64,000 nucleotides of DNA. Source: Labia minor. Taxonomy: Eukaryota; Arthropoda; Insecta; Dermaptera; Spongiphoridae. The stretch lies in the NCBI GenBank assembly GCA_963082975.1, contig OY720349.1:47597962-47661961 (forward strand). The letters run 5' to 3'. Under the pieces are notes generated by a model. That model searched no databases. It had not been told where the DNA came from and worked only from the letters and a program-made list of their open reading frames with translations. The position numbers were made by a program, and so were the translations under genes. Positions 45,666 through 59,039 of this stretch are shown here, piece by piece (the first letter of the stretch is position 1; each line of letters starts with the position of its first letter).

Positions 45666-46440
45666 TATAACTACTGTAATTAGTGTTATTATAATGTAAA
45701 ATTATAAAGAAAAAATGTTTAGGCATTATTGTAGACATTTTCATTCTGTAAATTAAATAATTTTATTTCATTTAAATAAATATCTATTTTTAAATATTTT
45801 TTGCTCTCTACATTATTTATCTAATTCTCACAATATATTAAGATCATATAAATTGGAATTATTTATGCTATTTTGTGATAAATATGAATAAAAGTTCGTT
45901 GATAGTAATGCTTCCTAGTTTTATTATAAAATTGTTATGGTAATATTGTTTTATCAATTTTTTTTTATAAATAATAGATGTGTGAGTAAATAATAACTGA
46001 TAATAAAAGAAGAAGAAACTTTACTTTTCTACTTAAAACTTTAATAAAAAATTTAATGCAGTATTTTGATAGTATGCAATGAATTTAAATTCATTCAATT
46101 CTATATAATGCTTCCAATCTGTCACTTGAGGTACAGTCCGTACCGTTCATTAAATATCATTATAATAATATACGAGAAAAAAATATTTATCAAATTTCCT
46201 AAAAACTGTTTTATGTCACATTTTGTTTATTAGTAAATATCTGCTATATGAGATTTTTATTTAAATTTTAAAGTTAATTTACTATACTATATCTTTATAA
46301 ATAATTATTTATTTAAAATTTGTTTAATTGTGTATATTATTAAATCACATTTTTAATGATTTATTTAGAGATAAAAAAAAATAATTTTTTAAAGATAGGA
46401 TTTAATTATAAGATTTTGAAATTTTAGGTAGATTTATCTA

Positions 46441-46973
46441 CGAGGGTAAGTCAATAAGTCTGTGACTTTTTCAATGAAACACAGGTTTTTGATAAATAAA
46501 ATGTCAATGGCAGGTTTTTGATTAAAAAGAAATATTTTCTTTTTCAACGTAGCCTCCTTTGAGCCCTAAACACTTCGTTTCTCTAATTTTTTCATCCCTT
46601 CTAAAAAATAAGATTTGTCGAAGACATCAAAATAGATTTGTTTGTAAGATGATTTGGAGTCAAATCTCTTTCCGCCGAGTCATTTCTTCAGGTTTGGAAA
46701 CAAGAAATAGTCACATGGGGCTAAATCCGGAGAATAGGGCGGATGGGGAGCAATTCGTATCCCAATTAATTGATTTTCATGGAAATTCACTATTTTCAAT
46801 TTTATTCTCAAATCACGAGGTAGTCTGCTGAATGTTAAACAAAAACTAAAAGACCCAGCTATTTCAAATTTCAATAGAAGTGAGCTGATAGTTTCCTGCT
46901 CACAGGAGATGTGTTGCCATTTTATTTAAAAGACAAGAAATTCAAAAGTCACGGACTTATTGACCTACCCTCG
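46441..46973 (-). mobile_element. mariner derivative with 30-bp inverted repeats and transposase fragment
   Basis: TA at 46439-46440 and 46974-46975. Ends CGAGGGTAAGTCAATAAGTC-TGTGACTTTT and (rc) CGAGGGTAGGTCAATAAGTC-CGTGACTTTT. The minus strand keeps HPPYSPDLAPCDYFLFP followed by NLKK, the stretch before the third catalytic Asp region of DD34D mariner transposases. The N-terminal HTH and most of the catalytic domain are gone. 533 bp, inactive. Confidence 0.9.
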
Positions 46974-46984
46974 TATCTATCTGT

Positions 46985-47105
46985 GGTTCTACGGAAATCG
47001 AAAGTTCTTAGCCTCAGCAACTACATTCCTCCAAGTACCCCTATCCTGAGCTACACCCATCCAATTTCTATTTTCTTCCACCTTTTTCACATCACTTCCG
47101 AAATT
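46985..47105 (-). pseudogene. non-LTR RT C-terminal scrap
   Basis: CGAAAGTTCTTAGCCTCAGC, AACTACATTCCTCCAAGT and ACCCCTATCCTGAGCTACAC parallel 21084-21140, the antisense of the RT C-terminus. It is adjacent to the right TIR of the mariner derivative at 46973. The rest is missing. Confidence 0.65.
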
Positions 47106-50100
47106 GGTTTATAGTATTACAATTTTTATATATCTTTTTATAGATTTCCTTAGTATATATGTGTATATAATAATATATAGATTGATAAATAATTAATTTA
47201 CGTAAAACATCTAATATAAGAATGGGATGAAAAGAATAATTTTGAATTGATTTGTATAAAATGATGAGAGTTTCATTTTATAAAATTTATATTCCATATA
47301 TATGAATTTAACTTTAGCTTTAAATAATTAATGGGATAATGTTATTGTTTAAAAAAGTGATTTGAAATATAATGATTGCTCTCATGCAAAACATTTGCTT
47401 TGATTAATCCGGGATATATCCATCCATTTTGAGTAAATAACATTATTTATTAATGCGCATTCAAATTTAATAAAATTTAGCTTAATGAAAAATTGTTTAA
47501 CTCCATAAACTGCAATAAAATCATTGATTATATACAAAAGTATATATTAAATACCTTTATAATTAATTATTTTAATATAAAATTTAGATTATATTAGAGT
47601 ATCAAATTATCTACATTAAAAGTACACATTATTCGTATATTATATAAAAAATATTAATTGTACATTTTTAGATAAATTATTAGGAAAACTTTCTTTGTAC
47701 CTTTGTAACTGGGATATTACTTGGTCTCACCTTTCAAGTTTTAAGGGATAAAATCCTTGATCAATACATAAGCACAAATTTTTAAAATGAACCTTTCTAT
47801 TTAATGTTTATTCTTATTGAAGTAAATTTATTAAATGAATTAAATTTTATTTCAATCTATGTTTATTTAAATATTGCCTATTACATAGGGTAGTTACATA
47901 TTTCTGTTGAATTTTATTGAAAAGTAAGTAATTAATAAAATATTGAAAAGAAAATTTGTTCATAATTTTTTATTATTACATTAAATATTAACGCCATAAC
48001 TAGTAGTTAAAAAACCTCCTTCTCATAATAATATTAATTATCATATCTTTAAATAGTTTCTAATTTTGATAGTTTTTGGTTTGAGAATTTGTTATCTATA
48101 GATTAGAAGTTTCTAAACTTAATGAACTACGCCTTCCTTAAAAATATATTTAATTATTACACCTCCTTTCTAATGTAATAAAATAATACAAACCTAACGT
48201 TGGAAGTTACAAAAATGTATTAATACAAACTAAAAATAAAATTCAAAATTTAAAGGAAAAGAATACGAAGGACATTTCATTGTATATGCACAAACCTTTC
48301 TGTTTTTTTTTTTCTTTTTACACTATACTTGATAAGTATGTCTATTTGAAGTAGAATTTAAGTTTTCCCTGCATGTTTGGCGCCCACACTTTTATTTTTT
48401 AGATATAAAAAGTTTTTTATATTTTTTTTTATTTCCTAATTTTTAGTCTTGATAGAATTTTCAATTTATGATTTCAGGTTATAGTGTAAATGTTGAAAGA
48501 ATCTAGGTCGATTCTTCACCTCAAAATACTACTAAATTTATATTTACATATATCTTTTCCAAAACAATATCGCCATTACTTTTATTGATATTCATTTAAA
48601 TTAAAAAATAACGTATCTTATTTTTACAAAATAATTAAACATGATTTACATTAATTTAATTAAAATGATATAATTACTATTTACTTACTATTTCAATATT
48701 ATGCATTATATAATTAGTAATTCTTACAAAATAATAACTCCGAGGTCACCTATAACTTATGATGAAACTAAATATTGCATTGAAATCAGAGTTACATATG
48801 TATGCAAACTTTCAGCTTATTCGAACATTGGAAAATGGGTTAAATTCACCTTGTAAGATTTGACTACAGGACACACGATGTGAAACTAAATAAAAGCGTG
48901 TAATAAAATACATTTCAAAATTAAATTTAAATTTTCCTAATCTTATATCAAATTTTTTACAGTATTATATATTGTATCAGTCATTTCTTATTCATTAGAT
49001 ACTTAAAATTATTCATCATTACATCAAGGTAGGCAAATTACTGATATGGGTATTAAAAGACAACTAGACGTCCACCAAGCCCAATGGTTGCGAATCATTC
49101 ACTAAATATTGTTGAGATATCTATTAATTTATTTCATTCCCTCCGGTTTCTCTTTCCCTACACACTGCTGTTGAGCAAGTTCCCTAAAAGTATCCGGAGT
49201 TCACTGTCAAGAGACTAAGCTCTTGAGTCACGCAAATTTGGATAAATAGATATCAACAAAAATAGACTTGTTTTACATCATGTAGTAACGCAAATACATA
49301 TCTTTATCAGTTAGAATCCAATTTATTTATTTTTATTTATAATTACTCTATTTAAAGAGTAATGGTAAATCTAAGGGAAATTAAATAGGATGTTTTGAAT
49401 CTCTAAATTATATAGAAAGTTTTTAATATTTATTTTTGACTTTTTTTAATTCTCTGAGGATTACTAAAAGTTCGAACACTCATATATATTTAGATATTGA
49501 AAGAGGATAAACTTTTCCACAAGCCAAGGGCTACTTTATTGCCTAACACAACCAACATCATAAAATAGCTATTTAAGGTGTACACTTAGCGATAACACCA
49601 AAAAGTGTTTTTTTAAGATACTCATTATTTATTATGAATGAATTTCCAATTTGAATGGAAAGGAAATTAGTGTTTTTTTTTTATTTGGAATGATATATTT
49701 CTATGTTATTCATGTCGAGTTAAAAGAAATGGCAAGAGATATGTAGTCCAGGTCTTGGTTAAAAAAATAAATTTCAATGAAATGAATCATCATGAATCAA
49801 ATGGTAAATGAGAAGATTTTATAAACAAAAAAAGATTTATTTACTTATCAAATACCCTGAAAATATTTGCACTTCAATTGTATATATGTTTTTGAATTTA
49901 AAATTATTTTTCATAAAAATATTTTAAAAACATCGTTAAAATAATAATTTGATTAATTTAAATTTCTAATTAAGAAAATATATGTCTTATATTCTACATA
50001 ATTATGTACATATTAAAGTAAGAATGATCGATTTGGTCCACCCATTTTTTGATCAAAGATCTGATTAATTTATTGTAATTTAAATATTTAACTAAATATG

Positions 50101-50345
50101 TATTTAAATTTGTATTCTAATAATAAAAAAACAAATAGTATTTTTTTTTAAATTGGCTTTATTGCTTTTCAAAATATTCTTCATCAAGATCAATACACTT
50201 TTGCATGCGTTTGAATAAATTTTCGAAGCACTTTTTCCACTCGGATAGAGGTAAATTCAAAACAGAGTACGTTACGCTTGTCAAGAAAAGCAAATTCAGG
50301 ATTAAAGAAGAAGAATTTATAATAATATTTATATAAGATATACAA
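47106..50345. other. long AT-rich stretch without gene
   Basis: More than 3 kb with no ORF worth reporting, no TIR pair and no RNA gene seen. A short motif GAATGATCGATTTGGTCCA (50026) recurs as GAATCATCGATTTGGTCCA at 52153, an unexplained small repeat. 49060-49230 is less AT-rich. Confidence 0.55.
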
Positions 50346-50407
50346 AATAAGTTGAGCTGTGGCCAGGCACAGAACCGATCGACGATTTGAAATAAATTAA
50401 TTTCCAA
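50346..50407 (+). repeat. family A 5'-end fragment (copy 8)
   Basis: AATAAGTTGAGCTGTGGCCA followed by GAACCGATCGACGATTTGAA: the first 60 bases of the family with several substitutions, truncated after AATTTCCAA. Confidence 0.65.
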
Positions 50408-50469
50408 ACATTTTATATAGATATATCGTATATTGGATGTTTTAGTATAGGGGTTTCAAGAAAAAAAAA

Positions 50470-51062
50470 TGGGATTAGAAAATAATATTTAATTAATTGG
50501 TAGCACTCTGGTTAAATTTTGGAGAATAATTTGGTTCATGAATCCGTAACGGTTGATAAGAGAAAGGGTAAAAGTGAATTCGTTCAGAATAAAATACAGA
50601 TATAAAATTAAACTAAAATCAAATATTTAATAAAACAAAAAGACTAAATAATATACTAATAAATAACAAAGAAATTATAAAGAGTTAGTTGTTTTAAGGT
50701 ACCGTTATAAATATTATAAATAAAATGAAATTTAATTTAATTTTATTGAGCAATTGCAATTTTTTATATGTAAGGGTCGACCACTTAGCTGTATTATAAT
50801 TAAGGATAGTTGGAGGATTCTAGAGACTTGAGTCTTCCATTTCAATCATCAGGATTTCTTGGACACCTTAAGCAGAGACAGTTATTCAATGTGGTTTGGC
50901 CGCAATGAATCATCCTGGGGGTCCACTCAGGGATGAATTGGTCTCTCTCTCTCAACATAATGAAGACTAATTCCATTATTATTGTTTATCAATAAAGAAA
51001 ACTCTTCATCCCTTCCAATTCGACCTCGGAGCAGTGTCCAGCCCTTTTCTCCCACCTTTGAT
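50470..51062 (-). repeat. dispersed repeat family H, copy 2
   Basis: Reverse-oriented partner of 35640-36330, sharing CTAAGTGGTCGACCCTT, AACGGTACC, ATTTTAGTTTAATTTTATAT and AAATTTAACCAGAGTGCTAC in matching order. It is diverged at many sites, and its GC-richer end (50800-51060) has no conserved ORF. Class unknown. Confidence 0.6.
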
Positions 51063-51544
51063 ACACCAATAGGTCTCTAGAGATCACATGTGCTGCATTT
51101 TATGAATTTTTATACAATAGGAACGAAAGAATTCTTTTAACTATTTATTTAAAAGATCCTTCTATTGTATCTTTCTGCTGGTTCACTTCATCACTTATAG
51201 TTTTATGAAACCTGTCATGAAATTTGACACTGGCGAGCCCTATTTATGACAAAGGTCTTTCATTCTCAAATTTCTTTATATCATCCACATGTGTTACAAA
51301 TAATATTCCTGTATGTTCCTCACCTTTGTGTATTAAAATGCATTTGTGTATTAAAATGCATAATGGTTTATGTTGCAATACCTATATATAAAGTATAAAA
51401 AAAAAATATTTTTAAAACTTGAATTAAAATTACTAAATTATATTATCTTAGTTTTTACTTTTAGTTTAATTAATTAATTATAATTACTACTATATTTTAA
51501 GTGAAATATTTTGGGACAATGAATATAAAATTAATACTTTGTAA
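51063..51544. other. AT-rich stretch without gene
   Basis: Some GC-richer sequence at 51170-51330 (CACTGGCGAGCCCTATTTAT), no ORF. A short direct repeat TTTGTGTATTAAAATGCA occurs at about 51322 and 51343. Confidence 0.5.
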
Positions 51545-52042
51545 ACTACCACTTCCGGTTTCAGTATATAGACCAAAAGTTAATGAATTCATGCTACTGA
51601 TGCATTAAGTAAATATACCAAATTTTATCAAAATCCATTGAGCCATTCAAGCTATACACGTACACACAATGAACGGACTGACGGACAGATATCATGCTAA
51701 AAATACTTTTTTCTGTGAACAAATTCCATGATTCGTGGAGATATGTAAAAATCTATTCATGTGAAATTTGGTGTAAAATAACCCTTCCCTTCCTATCGTC
51801 GATCGGTAATACTACCACTTCCGGTTTCCGGATATACACCAAAAGTTGATCAATTCATGATACTGATGCACATTAAGTAAATATACCAAATTTTATCAGA
51901 CACACAGACGGACAGACATTAATTATGCTAAAAATACTTTTTTCTGTGAACAAATTTCATGATTCGTGGAGATATGTAAAAATCTCCAAATGTGAAATTT
52001 GTTGTGAATACAATACCTCCCTTACTTCGTCAGTCGGTAAAA
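51545..52042 (+). repeat. family A repeat copy 7, decayed and internally duplicated
   Basis: The segment CTACCACTTCCGG through GTGAAATTTGGTGT occurs twice in tandem (51545-51780 and about 51812-52010), with most of the 5' half missing. The 3' end is TCGTCAGTCGGTAAAAAA, diverged from the CGTCGGTCGG of other copies. The (GACG/GACA) core is down to two or three units in each repeat. Confidence 0.75.
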
Positions 52043-52681
52043 AATGAGGGAACCTACACCACGAGTTGTGATTCCTTCTTACAAAATAATAATTTATATT
52101 TTAACTCAATTCTTATTATAATATATTCAACATACAACTTAACAAAAAGTGAGAATCATCGATTTGGTCCAATCATATTTTCATCAGAGATAAGTCGAAA
52201 CCTCACATATAAGTTTATAATAAAGTCAACGTAGCTTGGTTTTCTGTATTTGATTCCTGAATTTTGATCTGTCCTACCTCATTAAAATAAATGGAATTGT
52301 TCATTCAGTAATTGCTTGTATCCTCATTCAAGTGCAGATGCTACAATAGAGTTGGATGATGAGGGTTTCGGGAATTTCACTTTGCTTTATGGGGAATTTC
52401 AACAATTTCATTTCGATTGTTTAGATGATTTTTTATTTTAAATGTCAGCTTCAATATAAAACAAAACAAATAAATATTCGAAAAGGGCATTTATTAACAA
52501 AATGTTAATTTCAAAAAAAAATATTATTATTGGGTTATTTTAAATTCTACTTTTCTTAAATAAAGATTTTTAATTAAATATAAAAACAAATTATACAAAA
52601 ATAGGAATAAATTGTGATATTAAAAATTAATTAGTCTTTTGAATTGCTTGATATTTAATGTTAATTTAACAAAACAAAAAT
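52043..52681. other. AT-rich stretch without gene
   Basis: Nothing recognised apart from the short CATCGATTTGGTCCA repeat shared with 50.0 kb. Confidence 0.55.
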
Positions 52682-52695
52682 ATTTTTTTAATTAT

Positions 52696-53089
52696 TATTA
52701 TTATTTGCGTCTGAACCATCTAGGATCACGCAAAGCTCCCATATACACGGGTATTGATGTTAAGTGTGCCCATATATGAATGTTCTTTAGGTGTTAACTT
52801 TTATTCTTCTTTTTGAGTGCTCGTGAAGATCCGGATCCTCCAGGTGACGTGTGGATTGGGTACCAACTGGAGTTATTCTCATCACGATCCATTGTTGCTT
52901 ATGATTGCTTGTTTTTGAGGTAGTCCTGCTGGTGCAGGGTTGTATAGAACTAGGACTTGTCAGTTCCTGGAGCCGGAGGCAGATGATGTTACATTGAATT
53001 TATTAGAAAAATTCGTTCATGGTTAGAATCGAACGCCGACTTCTTGTATAAAAGGTTGCCACGCTACACTCTCGGCCAAGCCACCTCCC
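52696..53089 (-). mobile_element. tRNA-derived SINE, copy 2
   Basis: Same family as 27591-28053: head GGTGGCTTGGCCGAGAGTGT and GGCGTTCGATTCTAACCATG, body, (AAT)n tail at the low-coordinate end. Flanked by the exact 14-bp target duplication ATTTTTTTAATTAT (52682-52695 and 53090-53103). 394 bp. It lacks the internal duplication of copy 1 and is the better reference for the family. Confidence 0.9.
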
Positions 53090-53410
53090 ATTTTTTTAAT
53101 TATAATAAAACATTTGCTAAAAATAGATATAAGAGATTTAAAAAATAAATTTATTTTTAATTTTTTTGCCATTTATAGTTATAATATTCTCTTTCATTGT
53201 TTACACTATTTAAATTGATAATATAAAGTTTTATTTTTTTTTTGTTTTTGTTGAAAATTAAAAAATTGTGATCCCGTTTTAGAGCTTTATACTCAAATTA
53301 ATTTTGTTAACATTTCTATTGAAATTATTTATTTATTTTTTTTTAATAATTTTTTTCAGACAATAAAATGCAAAAGCTTAAAAAAGGTATTCATTATCCA
53401 GTAGAATGAT

Positions 53411-53597
53411 GATCCAATAAATTGGGCGATTTGTAATCAATGGAATTAACTTTTTTTGTACATAATATATCATAATTTCTACTGTTGTAAACTGTTACCC
53501 CAAAATCATGGTGCATAAATTATAGTAAACAAATAATCAAACAGATATCAAGCGCAAAAAAGTTCATTGATGGCAAATCGTCCAATTGATTGGAATA
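53411..53597. mobile_element. MITE-like inverted repeat, about 40-bp arms
   Basis: The left arm (CCAATAAATTGGGCGATTTG, then AATCAATGG and ending ACTTTTTT) is complementary to the right arm (AAAAAAGTTCATTGATGGCA, then AATCGTCCAATTGATTGGA) with scattered mismatches. The loop is AT-rich. No target duplication recognised. Confidence 0.6.
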
Positions 53598-54370
53598 CCA
53601 TTGTACCAGTTAATTATATTTTAGGCTATTTGTTGTCTTAGGGAGTTGCTTTGTTGAGGGAATTTGTGTTTTGATTTTATTAATTAATTTTGTTAAATTA
53701 AATTTTATCTTGATTTTAATAGTGACTTTGTAATCTATATCTAACGATACTGTTTATAAACCATCAATATATGGAGAAAAATATCATTATTGAATCCAAA
53801 CAAGTGTGCAATTTGTCATTTCTTGAATTAAATGGTAATTTATTTTTGTTTAGATGTGTTTTATAACGTATTCTCTATAACGCAAGTTACCATGCATATT
53901 TCAATGAAACTAAGATTTGCCACTATTCAATGTCATTAAAATTGTCCTTGTATAATAATAATTTTATAAATAAATAACCATGAGGTTGTGAAAAATGATA
54001 AACTCTCAAAGAATGTCTTAAAGAAAAGCTTTAAAGCTTGGAGAAAACCCTCTATTTAAAATTTAAGCTTCGTTTTTCATGAGGTGAAAATTTAATCCTT
54101 TTGGTTAACAATTATAATGGAGAATAAATTAAAAAATATGAAGGGAATAAGTTTAAGGATTAAAGATTAGATGACTCAACTAGAATTAAAAGCTTACTGG
54201 ATTAGAATGGATTCTAGCCGTCTTTTCAGTGACCCAGATTATTAAACAAATAATAACAATACAAATAATCTAATATATTAAATTAAAAAATAATATGATT
54301 ATTTTTCAATTCAATTTTTTATTTATATAAGATATATATACCTATAATTATATAATATATAATAATAATG
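53598..54370. other. AT-rich stretch without gene
   Basis: Nothing recognised. Confidence 0.6.
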
Positions 54371-54698
54371 TATATAGAGAGGATTAGGAATCAGCGGGCA
54401 AGCATGTGGAAGTAATAGTAAGAAATAAAATCACTTATCCCCATTTTCATGAAAAAGTCATCCTTTTGGTCCCTAATAAGGGCCTTATAGAGCAGTTGTT
54501 GATAAGTTGCTGTGGAGATAATGTACATATGTTCATAACTAAATCACGTGAACCGTGGAGTGGCCTTAATCATCTTCAATCAGGAAAATACAAAGAACAG
54601 ATAAAGTCTACCTATAAGCGTTGACTTTTTGGTGAAATCGAAGATAAGTGAATCTTTACTTCCTACTGGATATCCGCTGATTCTAGTCCTCTATATAA
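54371..54698. mobile_element. MITE with TATATAGAG...AATCAGCGG inverted ends
   Basis: The left end TATATAGAGAGGATTAGGAA-TCAGCGG mirrors the right end (rc) TATATAGAGGACTAGAATCA-GCGG with small gaps. The interior (54400-54620) reads as a 72-codon ORF without recognisable domain, most likely incidental. The duplicated target may be TA/TATATA. Confidence 0.6.
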
Positions 54699-54799
54699 TT
54701 TAAAAAATAATATTTTATTTCTAGAGTCCTGTAATAAAATCTAATAAAAAAATATAAAATTTTTAATTATGAATATTCTTTTCAAGGGTTGATTCAATA

Positions 54800-55730
54800 T
54801 ATATATTATATATAAATCAAAAATAAAAGAGCTTTTTTCTTAAAATAAGAACTACTAAAATGATCAAAAATAAAAAAGTCAACTTTTTGGCAATATCTCT
54901 AACAAGTAGGGATGCTAAGTCGGTGTGAGGGATATTGCTTATGAGAAATTACATTTAAAACAAAAATAAAAACTAAAGTTGAAATATTTAAATATTTAGT
55001 TAGGTAAGTTTTTAGTTTTAAAAGAGTACATAACTTAAATAATATATTTACAGAAGTCTGTGACTATGAATTTTCCTTGTCTTACTAAATTGTTTTGGGA
55101 GTTCAATTTTTCAAAGTAAGCCAAGAAAACGCTCCCTAGGGTGACCAAATTTAGAAAAAAAGTTCGGAAATGTTTAAGTGCTTATTCCAGAATACGTTTT
55201 TTACCTTTTTTTTGTTTAGAACCAAATTGAAAAAATTTTGAAAAAAGTACGAAATGTCCTAAATGTTTAAAAAAACGGGACAATCCCGGAAAAACGGCAC
55301 TTTTGGGCACGCTACCTATATTCTATCCCTCATATACACAAAGTCTCATATCACTCCTTCCAAACAATTTTGAATAAAGACCTGCATCAGTAAATAATGA
55401 GGGATATGTGAATAAATAAGTCTTAATAATAATTTTAAAGAATGTGCAAATAATCGTCGTAGAATACACTATACTTACAAAAATTGTAAAAGAAAGCAAA
55501 TTACGAGCCTTTGAAATAAATATGATGAATTTTCACTTGTGTTGATCTTCAAAATGGTGAACATCCTCCTTACACGACTTTTCGCTTATAAATAAGTTAG
55601 ACATGCTTCATCTGGTCGTGTATGTGGCTATTATCGTTCACCAATGCCAAAAGGCCTAGTTTTCGAGATATAAAAAACACCTCATACCTTAAACTCGTCA
55701 AATCCCTCAGTTTGACCTAACTTACAATAT
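54800..55730 (+). repeat. diverged relative of the 36.4-kb TIR element, with an insertion
   Basis: Shares with 36520-37100, in order: AAAAAAGTCAACTTTTTGG-like, TGCTAAGTCGGTGTGA, CTTACTAAATTGTTTTGGGA, AATAATTTTAAAGAATGTGC-like and ATTACGAGCCTTTGAAATA. An extra block at 55137-55320 carries AGGGTGACC-type sequence. The terminal repeats are decayed (CTCAGTTTGACCTAACTTAC at the right). Confidence 0.65.
55137..55320 (+). mobile_element. AGGGTGACC-type element, copy 3, decayed right end
   Basis: Begins AGGGTGACCAAATTTAG and shares AACCAAATTGAAAAAATTTT, GAAAAAAGTACGAAATGTCC and TAAATGTT with the copy at 62983-63161. The right end GGGCACGCTACC is a decayed GGTCACCCT. The break in the host repeat here shows insertion, but no target duplication can be read. 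Confidence 0.65.
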
Positions 55731-58700
55731 TTCTTTGTTCAAAATTTTATATAAATATAATTCAAATATTTTTTTCTACAAATTTTAATAAAAATATAAG
55801 TTACTACTACTAAATAAAATTATAAATCATTTATCAAATATTCATTTATAATTAATTTCTCATTTTTTTTTTTTATAAAGTATTTAAATAGAAATCTCAA
55901 TAATTAAAAAATCTAACAAATGAAAGATTTTAAAGTCATTAGACAATCGACAAACATTGAATTAATTAAAAACATGATTGATGACAATATGCCCATTTAT
56001 CATGCAATTGAAAATCGCTATTTTCTTTTCTTTATTTTAATAATTTTAATTCCATCAAAAGATAACAACGGTTAATTTAATCTATATGAAAATTAAATAA
56101 TTTTTAAATACTAGAGATTCATGAATCAAATTTTTCTATTTAATAATGAATTTTGTATTAAAAAAATTTTTATCTTTTTTTTTATCATCTGAACACATTA
56201 ACGTTAATATTCTAATCAAGAAGATTGATTGATTTTTCAGACCACAGGTGATTAAATATATTTAACAATAAAAAAACATTAAAATAAATTTTTGATGAAA
56301 TGAATTAAATTTAAGAATTGATTTTTTATAGTGTTTTTAGTGATGGTGCAATAAAATGGACTGGATTTTTTTTTCTTTGTTTTTTTAGCTATAATTAATG
56401 TTAATATATTTAAGAGATCCCAAGAAATATATATTGAGTGGTTGGATTAAATTTATTTATTAATTTAAAATGTTTTAATTTTATTAAAATAATAAATAAA
56501 ATAATTTCAATATCTAAAGAAGACATAAGATTTGTGGCGGCATAATGAAATGCTAGTTTTGGAAATTATTTATATTTAATTTTTTCAGAATTTTTTTTAC
56601 AAAAATTTATTTTTAACGGATTTACTAAAGATCATTTAAATCTATTATTCACTGTTATGTTTAATTTTACTTTATTTAATTTGAGTCAAGAAGTAGAAAA
56701 TTATAAATTTTAAAAGTATAATTTAAAATCAGCAAAGTGCAATTTACCTAAATTTGTCCTAATTATACTTATTTTATTTTTTTACAACATATCATAAATT
56801 TTGCAATTAGTAACTATAATAAATTATTTGATAATGAAATCTAATATTAGATTTAATATTGAAAATATAAATATTATTTATAAAAGTTTATTTTATTATT
56901 ATTATTATTATTATTATTTTCACCTTATCTATTAAGTTGTAATGCCTTTAAAATTAAAGATTAAGAAAAGTTCTATGTTATATTATTTATCTTTAAATTT
57001 GTGCTTATTTATTTATATAAATCTATTCTAGAACATGTTTTAGAAACATCACAGTTTAAATGCGTTTGTTAGAAGTTTCTCTCTCTCTCTTTCTCACTAG
57101 ACAACTAAATTAAGAATTTTAATCTAACGGAAAGGTGTTAAGGTCAGTTTTTCTTTCTAGATCAGTATTTTGTCTCTTCTTCTCTCTGTTTCTAGTGCCA
57201 TTTGGACTCTTCGCTGAATTTATTCTTGTTTATTCTATTTTTCAATGTTAAAAATATATTTTTGCTTGTTGGGTTAAAATCAAATCTTTTACTACGTTCA
57301 AATTTTTATTTATTTAAATATTAATATTAAATTATTAGCACTAATTCCTATAAAATAAAAGACATAATTAATATAGTGCTTAACAAGTAATAAGATAAAA
57401 AATTATTTAAATTTAAATGAATAAAATCAATTTATAAACATGATTTCTTAAAAAGAAAATGGTTTTGTAAAAGCTAAAGTTTTTCCAGGGTGGAGTTTAC
57501 TTTTTTTTTCTTTTTTATTAACAAGTTTGACTTTTTATTGTTTTTTTCTTTTTATTTAACAATATTTTTCTCTTCTATTGACAGTAAAAAAATAAATAAA
57601 CTTATGATTCCAAATAAGAAAACAAATTATTATAGTATAAAAAAAAAATTGGAAAATGAATTTAAATTTACTTAATTCACTTATTTTCAATTTCGATAAT
57701 GAAACAATAAAAAATACTTGATTCAATAAATATTTTCACTGAATTTGATCAAACAAATTTTTAAATAAAATTTTGATAAACCTTGTCTTCCATTTCATAC
57801 TCTCTAAATAATGTCCTTTTGAAAATTTATTTTATAATCAAGAAGGCTTTGGGATCCCTTTTGCTTAGGTTTCGAGAATGACTTAAACTTGGAAGATAAA
57901 TTCGGCATAAGATTTATTATTTTATAACTAAACCCTACACACATAATATTTATTATAAATGACTTCTTACCTTCCTTTTTGGTAATAAATAAAAAATAAA
58001 TAAAATCGGTTTCATTTATTTCTTATTCAAATATATAATATTGATTTATCATAGATTAATAGAGAAAATATTATTTTTTATATATATAAATTAATTAGTA
58101 TTAAATAAAAATATATTCAAGTATTATTATGTTTTTTTTTAATTATAGAATGATGATTATATGTATGAAAAGTTTGATGACTTTTGTGATTTCAAAAATT
58201 AAATAATGGAAAAATTAATTAATGGAAATAATAAATTAAAATAAAATAAATTATTATAGATCTTGTAATTTTTTCTTGATAATTGAACGTTGAAACTATG
58301 ATGTAGTTTCTCGGTTAACGATTTAAGATATTCATAATTCCTATCTTAAAATTGAAAAAATAAATAAGTAGATATTTTATAATGTCTGAATTTGAAATTA
58401 ATTATTTTTATTAAACAAATTAAAAAATATAAAATAAATATAAAATAATTTGAGATATTATATTAAAATCATTGTATCGAAAAAGTACAAATGAATGTAT
58501 TTCTCTTACAATGCAATCATTGGTCACCAGTTCTTTACATCTAAATATAAATATATAACACGATTCTCATGAAATTTATGAAGAATTCTTTAATATTTAT
58601 TTCTATCACAGAACATTTTTCATAAAATTATAGAAAATGAATATTAATATTTTAATTATTATAAAAAAAAATAATATTTTTCTTTCAAATTTTATATTTT

Positions 58701-59036
58701 ATCACATTTTAGAATAATCTAAATTATATTAACTAAAAAAAAAACAAACAAATTATCAAATATATATAAAAGAACATAGAAATGGTTATATTGTGCATTA
58801 TTTTAGAATTTTATTAATAAAAAACTGAGTATAAATATTATATTATATATAAATAAAGTTACTGGTGTCACGGTTTTGTTTATCTTTTAAAATATGTTAC
58901 AAACGAAAATATATAATTTGGTAACTTGAATGTAATTAAAATACAACTTAACAAGTAATTGAATAATGATTTACATCTCTTGAATAAATCACTTAATAAA
59001 AGAACAAAAATACAAATGTCTTGGTCTGGTAAAATT
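55731..59036. other. long AT-rich stretch without gene
   Basis: 3.3 kb, extremely AT-rich, with (TTA)n at 56893 and a (CT) run at 57078. No transposon termini found. It lies just downstream of the putative first exon, as intron DNA would. Confidence 0.55.
56893..56919. repeat. (TTA)n microsatellite
   Basis: About nine ATT units in empty AT-rich DNA. Confidence 0.9.
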
Positions 59037-59039
59037 ACC

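Noticed and set aside
54406..54624. 72-codon ORF as a gene
   Set aside because: It lies wholly between the inverted ends of a MITE-like element and has no recognisable domain.
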